Shown piece after piece: positions 18,935 through 26,550 of a stretch of 43,915 nt of DNA. The stretch covers positions 1-43,915 of the forward strand of contig CAYXZO010000016.1 of assembly GCA_964469505.1 (NCBI GenBank). The letters run 5' to 3'. Under the pieces are notes generated by a model. It ran no database searches. It was not told the DNA's origin and saw nothing but the letters and a program-made list of their open reading frames with translations. Made by a program: the position numbers and the translations under genes. The stretch's first letter is position 1, and each line of letters starts with the position of its first letter. The DNA comes from CAYXZO01 sp964469505 (GTDB lineage Bacteria; Fidelibacterota; UBA8477; JABMPR01).

Positions 18935-20176
18935 TCAAAAGGGCAAGGTATAGGTGAAGCGCAAACAGCGAATCTGGCGGTGCTTTGCGGTCCCAATTTT
19001 AAACCACAGATATTCCAAGCTGGACCCCCGGTTCAGATCCCAGTGCAATCCAGCATTCAAAGTAGGGTCGTATGTTGCTATGTTCAGGTAATCCATCTCC
19101 AACAGCGCCGAAAAACCGGAACTCAAGTGTTGAGAGACACCCCAGAACCAGTACAGGTCCACCTTATCGGCGGCACTGGCGCTGCTGTCGTAGGGGCTGA
19201 ATAGATCCGTGGCGGCTACTCCCAGGATCAGCTTGCCCCGCCCCAACCGAGTATGCCGCACCCTCTGGTAGGCATAATCCAGTACAAGGTACGCGTTGCG
19301 GGGGGGAGACCACTGTATAATAGGATCCGATTCCTCGAAGGTGATATCTTTGACAATCCATTTCCACTGGGAGGTTTCCATTCCCATAGCTAGCCCAGGA
19401 TAATTATACCGGGCACCCCAGAACTTCACCTTGACGTATCCGAACACGCGCTCCACCTTGGCGTCCGTCGTTCCCAGGAAATGCTCCAACTGCAGCTCAA
19501 ATCCAATTTCAAGATGACGCGCAAACCCCACTGCAGTGGTCAAACGCAAATCTCCCTGGATGCCGGTCTGAAGGTCCAGCGCCAATACTTTGGATCCCAC
19601 TACAGCGGTGGTAGGGACGGTGACCAACCGACGCATGGGATTGCTCACCATCCCATTGGGGCTCTTCCTGGCGGCAAGGGGGGGGCCGACCTCGTAAGGA
19701 GTACCGATAATACGCCGGGCCCCCACATAACGCTCCCGCCAATAGGGATTATCTAGACTGCTCCGGATAACCCCCCTGGAGGCAGAAGCGTGAATCATCT
19801 GGTTTTGGCCGATATAGATCCCCACATGGCTTACACCCTTGCCATTGGTGTTGAAGAAAACCAAATCACCATACTGCAATTGATCCTTAGCTATTGGTTT
19901 TCCCACCTGGTACTGTTCGCTGCTGGTACTTGGTAATACAATCCCCTGGTCCAGATACGCCAGGTAGGTAAGGCCGGAGCAGTCCAGGCCCCGCCCGGGA
20001 GTAATGCCTCCCAACTTGTAAGGAGTACCCAAGCAGCGCTGGAAAAAAGCTTCCATGCGAGAGTGATTCAAACGGTGGCTATCCGTTGATCTGGGGGCGG
20101 CGCAGGAAACCAGCCAGATGGGACCCATTAATAGCCCAACTATCAGATTGCGAGTCAAGCTTAAATTCAATATCAT
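18935..20176 (-). CDS. NlpC/P60 lipoprotein with C-terminal beta-barrel-like domain
   Basis: 413 residues from ATG 20176 (an upstream GTG at 20236 lacks a usable ribosome site). A lipoprotein signal ends in WLVSC (Cys25). Next is an NlpC/P60 domain (about 40-160) with catalytic Cys66 in GLDCSGLTY, His117 in SHVGIYIG and the polar third residue near MIHAS (His129); such enzymes cut peptidoglycan stem peptides. The remaining 220 residues are alternating beta strands rich in Tyr/Trp and end in Phe (TYTLPF), like outer-membrane barrels with the BAM C-terminal signal. The barrel reading is inference; it could instead be a periplasmic beta-rich domain. Confidence 0.8.
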   Translation of the reverse strand: MILNLSLTRNLIVGLLMGPIWLVSCAAPRSTDSHRLNHSRMEAFFQRCLGTPYKLGGITPGRGLDCSGLTYLAYLDQGIVLPSTSSEQYQVGKPIAKDQLQYGDLVFFNTNGKGVSHVGIYIGQNQMIHASASRGVIRSSLDNPYWRERYVGARRIIGTPYEVGPPLAARKSPNGMVSNPMRRLVTVPTTAVVGSKVLALDLQTGIQGDLRLTTAVGFARHLEIGFELQLEHFLGTTDAKVERVFGYVKVKFWGARYNYPGLAMGMETSQWKWIVKDITFEESDPIIQWSPPRNAYLVLDYAYQRVRHTRLGRGKLILGVAATDLFSPYDSSASAADKVDLYWFWGVSQHLSSGFSALLEMDYLNIATYDPTLNAGLHWDLNRGSSLEYLWFKIGTAKHRQIRCLRFTYTLPF

Positions 20177-20244
20177 AATTCGGCGCTGGGGAATATACAG
20201 AACTTCGATAATCAACCAAAGTTTCACTTGCGGCACTCCAGGGT

Positions 20245-20850
20245 TTACCGTGGTTGGGATTTATCCAGACCAATACCAAAACGATTGAGGTACAGAATAT
20301 CTTCTAGGGCCCGTTTGGGAACGCGATGCACCCCTTGATCATCCCGATAGTAACGAATGGAGGTCGTCATCGGCTCAGCCACAGCTTGTTCAGCTGGAAC
20401 ACCAAGGGCTAAGATGGCATCAATGTACCGATTTCCTGGAATGTTCAGAATCTGCGCCAATTTTTTCCGGTTAATGGAGCCGATCCAGCAGCTGCCGTAA
20501 CCCTCGGCCAAAGCCAAAAGAATCATATTTTCCATGGCGGCGCCCACGTCGTGCTGGCCACCGGATTTCAAGATGTCACGGTTGATCAAAACCACGATGT
20601 AAGCCGTTGGACGCTTACCCTCCGGCGGTGGACCAGCCGGTCCCAAGTAGCCGGCCCATGCGGTAGTGGCGAAGACCGGCGGTAAAAGTTCCGGTTTGTC
20701 CACAATGATGAATTCCAAAGGTTGCAGATTGGATCCGGAAGGAGCCAGCCGGCCAGCGTTTACCAACCTGAGCAATATCTCACGAGGGACGGGATCCGGT
20801 TTGAAGCGACGGATAGTTCGCCGACGCTGAATCAAATCATAAAGGTTCAT
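20245..20850 (-). CDS. Nitroreductase family flavoprotein
   Basis: 201 residues. FMN-binding motifs of the nitroreductase superfamily are present: RRTIRRF at the N-terminus, APSGSNLQPLEF, a central DVGAAMENMILLALAEGYGSCW-like helix region and late ALGVP. It probably acts as a dimer using NAD(P)H; substrate unknown (nitroaromatics, quinones or enoate-like compounds). It closes a tight three-gene set with the flavoprotein and the cyclopropane-synthase-like gene (gaps 24-26 nt), so a redox step on the same lipid or isoprenoid product is possible. AGGAA lies upstream of the ATG. Confidence 0.92.
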   Translation of the reverse strand: MNLYDLIQRRRTIRRFKPDPVPREILLRLVNAGRLAPSGSNLQPLEFIIVDKPELLPPVFATTAWAGYLGPAGPPPEGKRPTAYIVVLINRDILKSGGQHDVGAAMENMILLALAEGYGSCWIGSINRKKLAQILNIPGNRYIDAILALGVPAEQAVAEPMTTSIRYYRDDQGVHRVPKRALEDILYLNRFGIGLDKSQPR

Positions 20851-20876
20851 GGGCTCGATTCCTGATTATTAATTCC

Positions 20877-21827
20877 CTAAAAGGGCCAAACTATCTGGGG
20901 AAGACTGTAGCGAGGCACCGAACCGATTTCATAGGGTTGATGGTTGATGATAGCACGGGCGGCGGCCAAACCGGATAGCACGGCAGGATGAATGCCTTCT
21001 CCCATATCCAGCGTGGCCACTCCCAGAGCATCTCCCACCAGATAGGCACCGCCTTGTTGGCCTACGCTGTTTTGAGCCCGTAAAAAATATTGATACCCCG
21101 CAGGATTGGGAACAACACCCGCTTCAAGCAGTCCCAAACGTCTCAATCGGGTTAAAAACAACTCCCAGTATCGGTTGATGTTCTCTCCTTTCGCGCGTAA
21201 TTCCAGCAGCTTGCCACCGACGCCCAGGTTCAAGAAACCGCGGGCTTTGGGGACATACCAGGCGTACCCCGGCAAACCGTGCAGAAAGAACCATAACCGG
21301 CAGCGAGTATCGGGGGCTTCGTAACGGAATTCAGCTTCCAAGGCCACTATGAGCCGGGCGGGATCGCGGGGTAGCAAGCTTGCGAAGAAAGTCCGGTACA
21401 CCGGACAGTAAGTTCCTCCCGCTCCCACCAGATACCGGCAGCGATATTGCCCGTCAATGATGAATACGGTTCCTTCGCGTCGGATATCCCGTACCGTATG
21501 CGTTTCCACCGGAACACCTGCCTGTTCCAATAGCCATTGATCGAATTCCACCCGGCGGATGGCAAACTGGCGGGTAGGGATTGCAAAGCGCAGCCCTCTC
21601 ACAGAGAAGTGTAGAGCCCGATAACGTTGCAGACCGTGAGGATACTGCCGGGGATTAATACCCAAATCCCGGAAAATGCCGGGCGTCAACCAGCCGGCAC
21701 AGGGTTTGGTGCGGGGGAAGGAGCGTTTATCTAAAACCAGCACTTCTTTGCCCGCCCGTTTCAATTCCCGGGCGCAGCTGCTACCGGCAGGCCCTCCACC
21801 GATGATTATCACTTCAGCTTCGATCAT
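20877..21827 (-). CDS. Geranylgeranyl-reductase-like FAD oxidoreductase
   Basis: 316 residues. An N-terminal FAD-binding Rossmann motif (IIIGGGPAGSS, residues 7-17) is followed by the KPCAGW motif (41-46) seen in geranylgeranyl reductases and related flavoproteins, and late VGDALGVATLDMGEGIHPAVLSG-like FAD contacts. These enzymes reduce isolated C=C bonds of isoprenoid or lipid chains, using reduced FAD. It lies between a cyclopropane-fatty-acid-synthase-like methyltransferase and a nitroreductase, suggesting reduction of a methylated or unsaturated lipid chain. The substrate is inference. Confidence 0.88.
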   Translation of the reverse strand: MIEAEVIIIGGGPAGSSCARELKRAGKEVLVLDKRSFPRTKPCAGWLTPGIFRDLGINPRQYPHGLQRYRALHFSVRGLRFAIPTRQFAIRRVEFDQWLLEQAGVPVETHTVRDIRREGTVFIIDGQYRCRYLVGAGGTYCPVYRTFFASLLPRDPARLIVALEAEFRYEAPDTRCRLWFFLHGLPGYAWYVPKARGFLNLGVGGKLLELRAKGENINRYWELFLTRLRRLGLLEAGVVPNPAGYQYFLRAQNSVGQQGGAYLVGDALGVATLDMGEGIHPAVLSGLAAARAIINHQPYEIGSVPRYSLPQIVWPF

Positions 21828-21851
21828 GGGAAAAATGATGGATTAGCCCGG

Positions 21852-22664
21852 TTACTCGCCATCGCAGCCGTAGCGACAGGCAGGTTGGGGACGTCCCGGT
21901 TTGGTCAGTACCACCTGCCACAGCTGGTGGACCCGCGCTCTGAACCCGCCGGCGGAACTGAGGAGGTAGTATCGCCACATACGATAAAAGCGCTCATCAT
22001 AACGGGAGCGCAGTTCGGGCCAGGCCGCCTCAAAATTCTGATACCAGGCCATTAGAGTGCGGTCGTAATCGGGACCGAAGTTATGCCAATCCTCCACCAC
22101 AAACAGCCCCTCCATGGCTTTAGCTAATTGGGTAATGGAAGGAATCATGCCATTGGGAAAAATGTATTTGGTAGTCCAGGCNNNNNNNNNNNNNNNNNNN
22201 NNNNNNNNNNNNNNNNNNNNNNNNNNNNNNNNNNNNNNNNNNNNNNNNNNNNNNNNNNNNNNNNNNNNNNNNNNNNNNNNNGTATAATTCAGTCTTTTAT
22301 CCAACATCCGTTGGTACAGGTCATTCCCCAGGTCATAATGTTTTTCCGCTACTTGCCGGGCCCGGCGGGAACTTTGCAAGTTGAACAGGCGGGATTTCAA
22401 AGCATGCCAGGTTATTTTCCAATTGCCTTTCACCTTTTGATCAAGGCGGGCCCGCAAAACCCGGTCAAAGAATTCATCCAATGCTTCACAATCCCACCAA
22501 CCGTCCATGTACGATTCGCCTAAGCCCAAGGCTTCTTCTGCCAGAACCCGGCGATAAAAAGCTGGATTGTGCACCTGGATGTCAAAAGGGCGGGCCCCGT
22601 TGATTTCAATCTCAGCCCGGGCTAATAATTCTTTAACAACTGATTCCGCATTGGATCCAGCCAT
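21852..22664 (-). CDS. Cyclopropane-fatty-acid-synthase-like methyltransferase (interrupted by assembly gap)
   Basis: Both ends of a CFA-synthase family protein are present: the N-terminal LGLGESYMDGWWDCEALDEFF and AEKHYDLGNDLYQRMLDKRLNY regions, and the C-terminal TKYIFPNGMIPS, DWHNFGPDYDRTL and MWRYYLL regions. The SAM-binding core (LDIGCGWG and following, about 130 residues) is missing because 100 Ns replace it. The N-run is a placeholder, so the true gap is about 400 nt, and the apparent continuous frame is accidental. Start ATG 22664 has GGAGG seven bases upstream. The family transfers a methylene or methyl from SAM to unsaturated phospholipid acyl chains. First gene of the three-gene set. 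Confidence 0.88.
   Translation of the reverse strand: MAGSNAESVVKELLARAEIEINGARPFDIQVHNPAFYRRVLAEEALGLGESYMDGWWDCEALDEFFDRVLRARLDQKVKGNWKITWHALKSRLFNLQSSRRARQVAEKHYDLGNDLYQRMLDKRLNYXXXXXXXXXXXXXXXXXXXXXXXXXXXXXXXXXXAWTTKYIFPNGMIPSITQLAKAMEGLFVVEDWHNFGPDYDRTLMAWYQNFEAAWPELRSRYDERFYRMWRYYLLSSAGGFRARVHQLWQVVLTKPGRPQPACRYGCDGE
22182..22281. other. Assembly gap (100 N)
   Basis: Exactly 100 N, a default scaffold gap. The flanks share no sequence overlap. Judged by the protein family, about 400 nt of the methyltransferase gene are missing here. Confidence 0.98.
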
Positions 22665-22855
22665 TGCCAATCCTCCCTGTTATTTATTCTCGATTTTACA
22701 ATCCAGAAAGCTGAAATCCTCTGGAAAATTACATTCACAGTCTAGTGATATTTGTCAGGCGCAATCAAATTCACGCTTGTTAACTTTATACAAGCATGCC
22801 AACGAGTTAGTTCATAAAAACCATGTAATTCTGCAATAAAACCACAGGAGATGCT

Positions 22856-23755
22856 ATGTTCGATATGTTTTCAAGAAGAAAAGTAATTGTTCAGCTTTGG
22901 TTGGTATTTCCGGTCCTTGGACTGCTGGCAGGCTGTGCCCAATTCAGGCTGAGCCGACAATATGTTTTAAAGAAAAATGAACCTCCCTATGTGTGGCGGA
23001 AACTTGACGCTCCCGTTGAAGCTGTAGGCGTTCTACCAGTAGATGTTCGTATAAATTCAATGTTGAACGAAGATTTACGACCTGTGCTAGACAGCCTGGC
23101 TGAAGTGTTGAACAAACAAGGGACCTGGCCGGACGGCTTCGTGCGACTGCCGGCCCTTGATCTATCCGCGGAAGAGGCCCCAGAAGTCTACATCGGCGGT
23201 CCGGAAACCGTGGAGTTCCAGGGAGACAGAGAGGATCCGCAACTAAAAATCGAGTCTAAATCCCACAGCGAAGCAGGACCTATTGTCGTTTACCTCCAGG
23301 AACCATCCCAGAAATGGAAAGAACGTTTCCAGCAAACCCTGGCTGACAAAGGGTTACAATACGGCGTTTATTTATGTTTGAGGGTCGTGGAACTGTATCC
23401 TTTGCAAAAGGATTGGAAGGGCAACAAGGTAATGCCCCTGGGAACAGGCTATGCCAAACCTTTACCCTGGCTCACAAGTCTGGGGGAATCGGTGGAAACC
23501 ATCGCCCTGGAAGGAGTTCTACTGAATAAGGAAGGAAAAATATTAGCCGCGGCTGCTGAGGGGCTATATGCCCAACCCACCAATTTCTGGGTATCCGTGG
23601 TAGGTCTGAAACAGGCCATCGACGCTGACAAGTTGGGGACTTTATTCGACAGCCGCCGGGAGGATCTGTCCCAACAGCCCTACGTCTGGCAAGCGGGGTT
23701 GCAAAATCTGCTGGCCAACCTCACTGGTAACCAGGCGTTACTGCTGCTTCACTAA
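22856..23755 (+). CDS. Lipoprotein of unknown function
   Basis: 299 residues. A basic N-terminus and hydrophobic stretch end in the lipobox LLAGC (Cys27), so an exported lipoprotein. The mature part has alternating short strands and helices. Mid-chain it carries an acidic patch and the segment IVVYLQEPSQKWKERFQQ, followed by YGVYLCLRVVELYP. I do not recognise a family; LCLRVVELYPL and EGVLLNKEGKILAAAAEG suggest a mixed alpha/beta domain of the kind found in periplasmic assembly lipoproteins. AGGAG lies five bases before the ATG. It is the only plus-strand gene between 1.7 and 35.9 kb and is divergent from the lipid-methyltransferase gene. Confidence 0.85.
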   Translation: MFDMFSRRKVIVQLWLVFPVLGLLAGCAQFRLSRQYVLKKNEPPYVWRKLDAPVEAVGVLPVDVRINSMLNEDLRPVLDSLAEVLNKQGTWPDGFVRLPALDLSAEEAPEVYIGGPETVEFQGDREDPQLKIESKSHSEAGPIVVYLQEPSQKWKERFQQTLADKGLQYGVYLCLRVVELYPLQKDWKGNKVMPLGTGYAKPLPWLTSLGESVETIALEGVLLNKEGKILAAAAEGLYAQPTNFWVSVVGLKQAIDADKLGTLFDSRREDLSQQPYVWQAGLQNLLANLTGNQALLLLH

Positions 23756-23827
23756 AACGCTCAAAGAAAGAATTTAAGCACAGTCCATTTAAGTTCCGTA
23801 CTGGCCTGGTATGGGGTCAGGCGAGAG

Positions 23828-24832
23828 TCAGTTATTCTCGCATTCACCGGGGCCCAGAATGGGCTCCACATCAGGAGCAACTCCCCAGCGGAGCTGGAGC
23901 CGGTGCCACCAGCGGTCAACCACCGGCGTCAGGAACCAAGTAATTACTATCAGCAGCGCTCCAGCCAGAATATCCACTACGTAGTGGTGACGCAAATAAA
24001 CCGTGGCTCCCAGCAAAGAAAGCCCCACCGGCAATAAGGCCCAGAAAAGGCGGGGGGTGAAACGCCAGGCCATGGCCAGGGTTAAGAAGGTGATGGCGGA
24101 ATGGAGGGAGGGGAAAGCCCCCCGGGCGCTAGTAGCGCTGATGTGTACCAGACGTTGGGCTTCCGTACTGATGAGCGAAGTCCCACGGTAGATGTCGATG
24201 GTAAACTGATTAGCCAGTACTATACGCGGAGGCACGGCGGGAAAAATGATATAGAGGATATAGCCTACGTAATATGACAGGATCATGGTAAGCATAACCG
24301 TCCGAAAGGCCCGGTAACGCTTTTTGAAGTAGAGATACAGCACCAGTACCACGGTGATCCAGAAGTAATTCATGTAATTCAGCGAAAACCAATCGGTCAG
24401 CCAAGGATGGTAAAATTGTTCCGCCCACACACAGGGCTGAACGCCGAACAACCATTGGTCGATAGCGATCAGCTTATCATGCACGTCGTGAGCGTTAACG
24501 AAATGGATGGTGTCATGCAGATTGGTGTAGATGGAGATGGCAAAGATGAAAGGGGCAATATCCCGAATGAAACGAAACTTAGGACCGGCTTTACCAAACC
24601 AGATGTGCCGGTAAAAGGCAATCATCAAGGGGATGGTTACCGCCAGCCGCCAAAGCCCACCCTCGATCTTTACCGACCGCAACTCGGGACGGGAGAAGAA
24701 GTAAAAGTTGGCTTTGAGGGTGATTACGATGGAGGGTAACATGAAAATGAGAAAAATGACTTCCTCCACTCGCAAGCCCTGTAAGCGCTTGAGCCAGATT
24801 TGAGAACGGGATGCAACGGTTGAATTCGACAT
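23828..24832 (-). CDS. PAP2-family membrane phosphatase / phosphotransferase
   Basis: 334 residues from ATG 24832. About seven to eight membrane helices. The PAP2 signatures are GAFPSLHSA (about 238-246, catalytic His) and RHHYVVD (281-287, His and Asp); the usual KxxxxxxRP first motif is not obvious. The long N-terminal membrane part and motif order resemble the Aur1/sphingolipid-type branch (PAP2_3) more than short undecaprenyl-pyrophosphatases. It may dephosphorylate lipid phosphates or transfer polar headgroups on the periplasmic side. It is convergent with the lipoprotein gene and lies 660 nt from the sulfotransferase, beyond an ATPase relic. Confidence 0.85.
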   Translation of the reverse strand: MSNSTVASRSQIWLKRLQGLRVEEVIFLIFMLPSIVITLKANFYFFSRPELRSVKIEGGLWRLAVTIPLMIAFYRHIWFGKAGPKFRFIRDIAPFIFAISIYTNLHDTIHFVNAHDVHDKLIAIDQWLFGVQPCVWAEQFYHPWLTDWFSLNYMNYFWITVVLVLYLYFKKRYRAFRTVMLTMILSYYVGYILYIIFPAVPPRIVLANQFTIDIYRGTSLISTEAQRLVHISATSARGAFPSLHSAITFLTLAMAWRFTPRLFWALLPVGLSLLGATVYLRHHYVVDILAGALLIVITWFLTPVVDRWWHRLQLRWGVAPDVEPILGPGECENN

Positions 24833-25065
24833 GCCCGGCAACTTAGACGGATTTAGGGGATGTCCAAGAGGCGGGATACATTCTGGACCAACAGCAAAAA
24901 AGGGCTCGTTAAAGAATCAATTCAGGCGTCAATTCCTGTTTTGGCAAGCTCTATAGAATTGCTGCTTCCTCTTTTTCTTTGTTTTAAAGAAAGCGCCTTC
25001 CATGACGAGGTGTAACGAGTCACCCCGTTCCAGGGGGGCGGCTACAGACAGAAGCTGAAACTAAG

Positions 25066-25281
25066 TCACGGCTGGTGGACTGGAGAACAGGGGATAGAAA
25101 ATGGCTCCGCTAGCTTAGCCAAATCCGCTTCAGCTTCCAGATACAGATAGATGGCATCAAGTTTTTTAGAATCTCAAAAGCCAGTGTGGTCTTGCCTACC
25201 TGCCGGGGCCCGAGCAGGACTACCGCTGGAACTGATTCCAATTCTCTGGAGAAGGGTAACCGCTAAACGTCTGGGCATCAT
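25066..25281 (-). pseudogene. Frameshifted N-terminal relic of an AAA_14/DUF4143-type ATPase
   Basis: On the reverse strand, three frames read in succession rebuild the start of a known type of ATPase: MMPRRLAVTL (from 25281), then a shifted frame with RELESVPAVVLLGPRQVGKT (P-loop about 25188-25214), then after a six-A tract LDAIYLYLEAEADLAKLAEP, ending at TGA 25066. GPRQVGKTT and the following acidic segment are typical of the AAA_14/DUF4143 family, usually near 400 residues. Nothing of the remaining 300 residues is visible. The rest of the 24833-25495 interval holds no gene I can support. At least two frameshifts plus truncation argue against a single sequencing error. Confidence 0.72.
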
Positions 25282-25495
25282 CCTTGCAAATTTGGAGTCT
25301 TATTCCCTGATTTGTAAGGATGATAGTACTTCTACAGGTGTTGTCCACGGATATTGCCTACCTAGTGGAGGATAACGCGCCCAAACGCGGAGCAATGAAA
25401 GCAACTTTACAAGCTCGCAAAGCGTTGTGGAAAGAATTATTAAAAACTAGTTATCCTAGTTATCGTCGGGATTGTTGGAAATTATCCCCGGCGGG

Positions 25496-26425
25496 TCACC
25501 ATTCCTCATCGTTATAAAACAGCCCGGCAATGGCAGCAGTCCCGGCTTTGATTTTGGCAATCTCAGCGGTGGTTAGACGCTTCTTCCAGTTGTAGATATT
25601 CGCCTTACTGTTTCTTATGAACTCGTTCTTGGGGATCTGCTCCGCGGGGTTATGCTCGCCTGAATTCCGGCGAATGATAGCCCGGGCCTTTGCAGTGAAC
25701 TCCAAACCAAAGGCTTGAAATATGGATTGAAAGCCGCCCAGGGGATCCCGCGAAAGATCCTCATGTCTGACGAACAGCCAGTCAGGATGCTCACGGCGAT
25801 ATAGACTGACGGTGTGGTAAATACAATTCCATAGCAAGATGGCCTGGTCAATCAAATCGCGGTCGTGGGCGGCAAAATCGGCAATCTCGGTTCTAAAATC
25901 ACTCAGATATTTTTCCATCAGCAAAGGCTGATTCAGCCAGGCACTGAAACTGAATTTCCAACCTTTGAGTTTTAAGCTGGAGCAAAAAGCGGCGGGATGC
26001 CTGATCATAACCAACACCTTCATATCAAACTTCGCCGCCAACCACTCCGCCGAGAAGATCGCTAAAGGATCTTTAATAATGGGACGATCTTCCCTCAGGC
26101 GGTGCCACTGAGAAATGCTGTAATACTTTAAAACTTTAGCAACATCCCTGGGTTTTCGGGCTAAGGCAAGATTCTGCCACAACGGATATTCGAATCGAAC
26201 AACCCGCCGTACGCCCTCCTCAAACTGTTGGCCATTTGCTTCACCAATAAACTGGAATTGGTTCGGGAAAGGCGGGCTTAGGTACCCGAATTTTAAATAG
26301 ATGTTGAAGGGTTCATGGATGTAACCTGTCCGGGGAGCCAACGCTAAATTGCGGCCTACCCAGGTGGTGCCAGAACGGTGGGCGCCGGTGATCAAAATGG
26401 GTTTAGAAGCAGCTGTCACGGGCAT
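25496..26425 (-). CDS. PAPS-dependent sulfotransferase family protein
   Basis: 309 residues. The 5'-phosphosulfate loop is GAHRSGTTW (14-22), and the 3'-phosphate site is the IRHPAAFCSS segment (R142, S149/S150), as in Stf0-like and other bacterial sulfotransferases. No membrane helix, so cytosolic. It moves sulfate from PAPS to a hydroxyl of an unknown acceptor, in such bacteria often a glycan or lipid. It lies 125 nt downstream of the MMPL exporter gene on the same strand. No Shine-Dalgarno site is visible before the ATG. Confidence 0.9.
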   Translation of the reverse strand: MPVTAASKPILITGAHRSGTTWVGRNLALAPRTGYIHEPFNIYLKFGYLSPPFPNQFQFIGEANGQQFEEGVRRVVRFEYPLWQNLALARKPRDVAKVLKYYSISQWHRLREDRPIIKDPLAIFSAEWLAAKFDMKVLVMIRHPAAFCSSLKLKGWKFSFSAWLNQPLLMEKYLSDFRTEIADFAAHDRDLIDQAILLWNCIYHTVSLYRREHPDWLFVRHEDLSRDPLGGFQSIFQAFGLEFTAKARAIIRRNSGEHNPAEQIPKNEFIRNSKANIYNWKKRLTTAEIAKIKAGTAAIAGLFYNDEEW

Positions 26426-26550
26426 AGAAGATGATTTTTCAAACTACTGGATCAAAAACCATATCTCTCCCTCCTTACCGTTTCACCCAAGACAGGCGCA
26501 ATCTGGGGGAATACTGGGGAAATGCGGATATTTTGATAATCGGTAGGAGG

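Noticed and set aside
23803..23841. Small hairpins between the convergent lipoprotein and PAP2 genes
   Set aside because: 5-6-bp stems without T-tracts, one overlapping a stop codon; terminator function not supported.
25320..25517. 65-codon plus-strand frame between the ATPase relic and the sulfotransferase
   Set aside because: No ribosome site or recognisable motif, and it overlaps the end of the sulfotransferase gene; a helical stretch in it is not enough.
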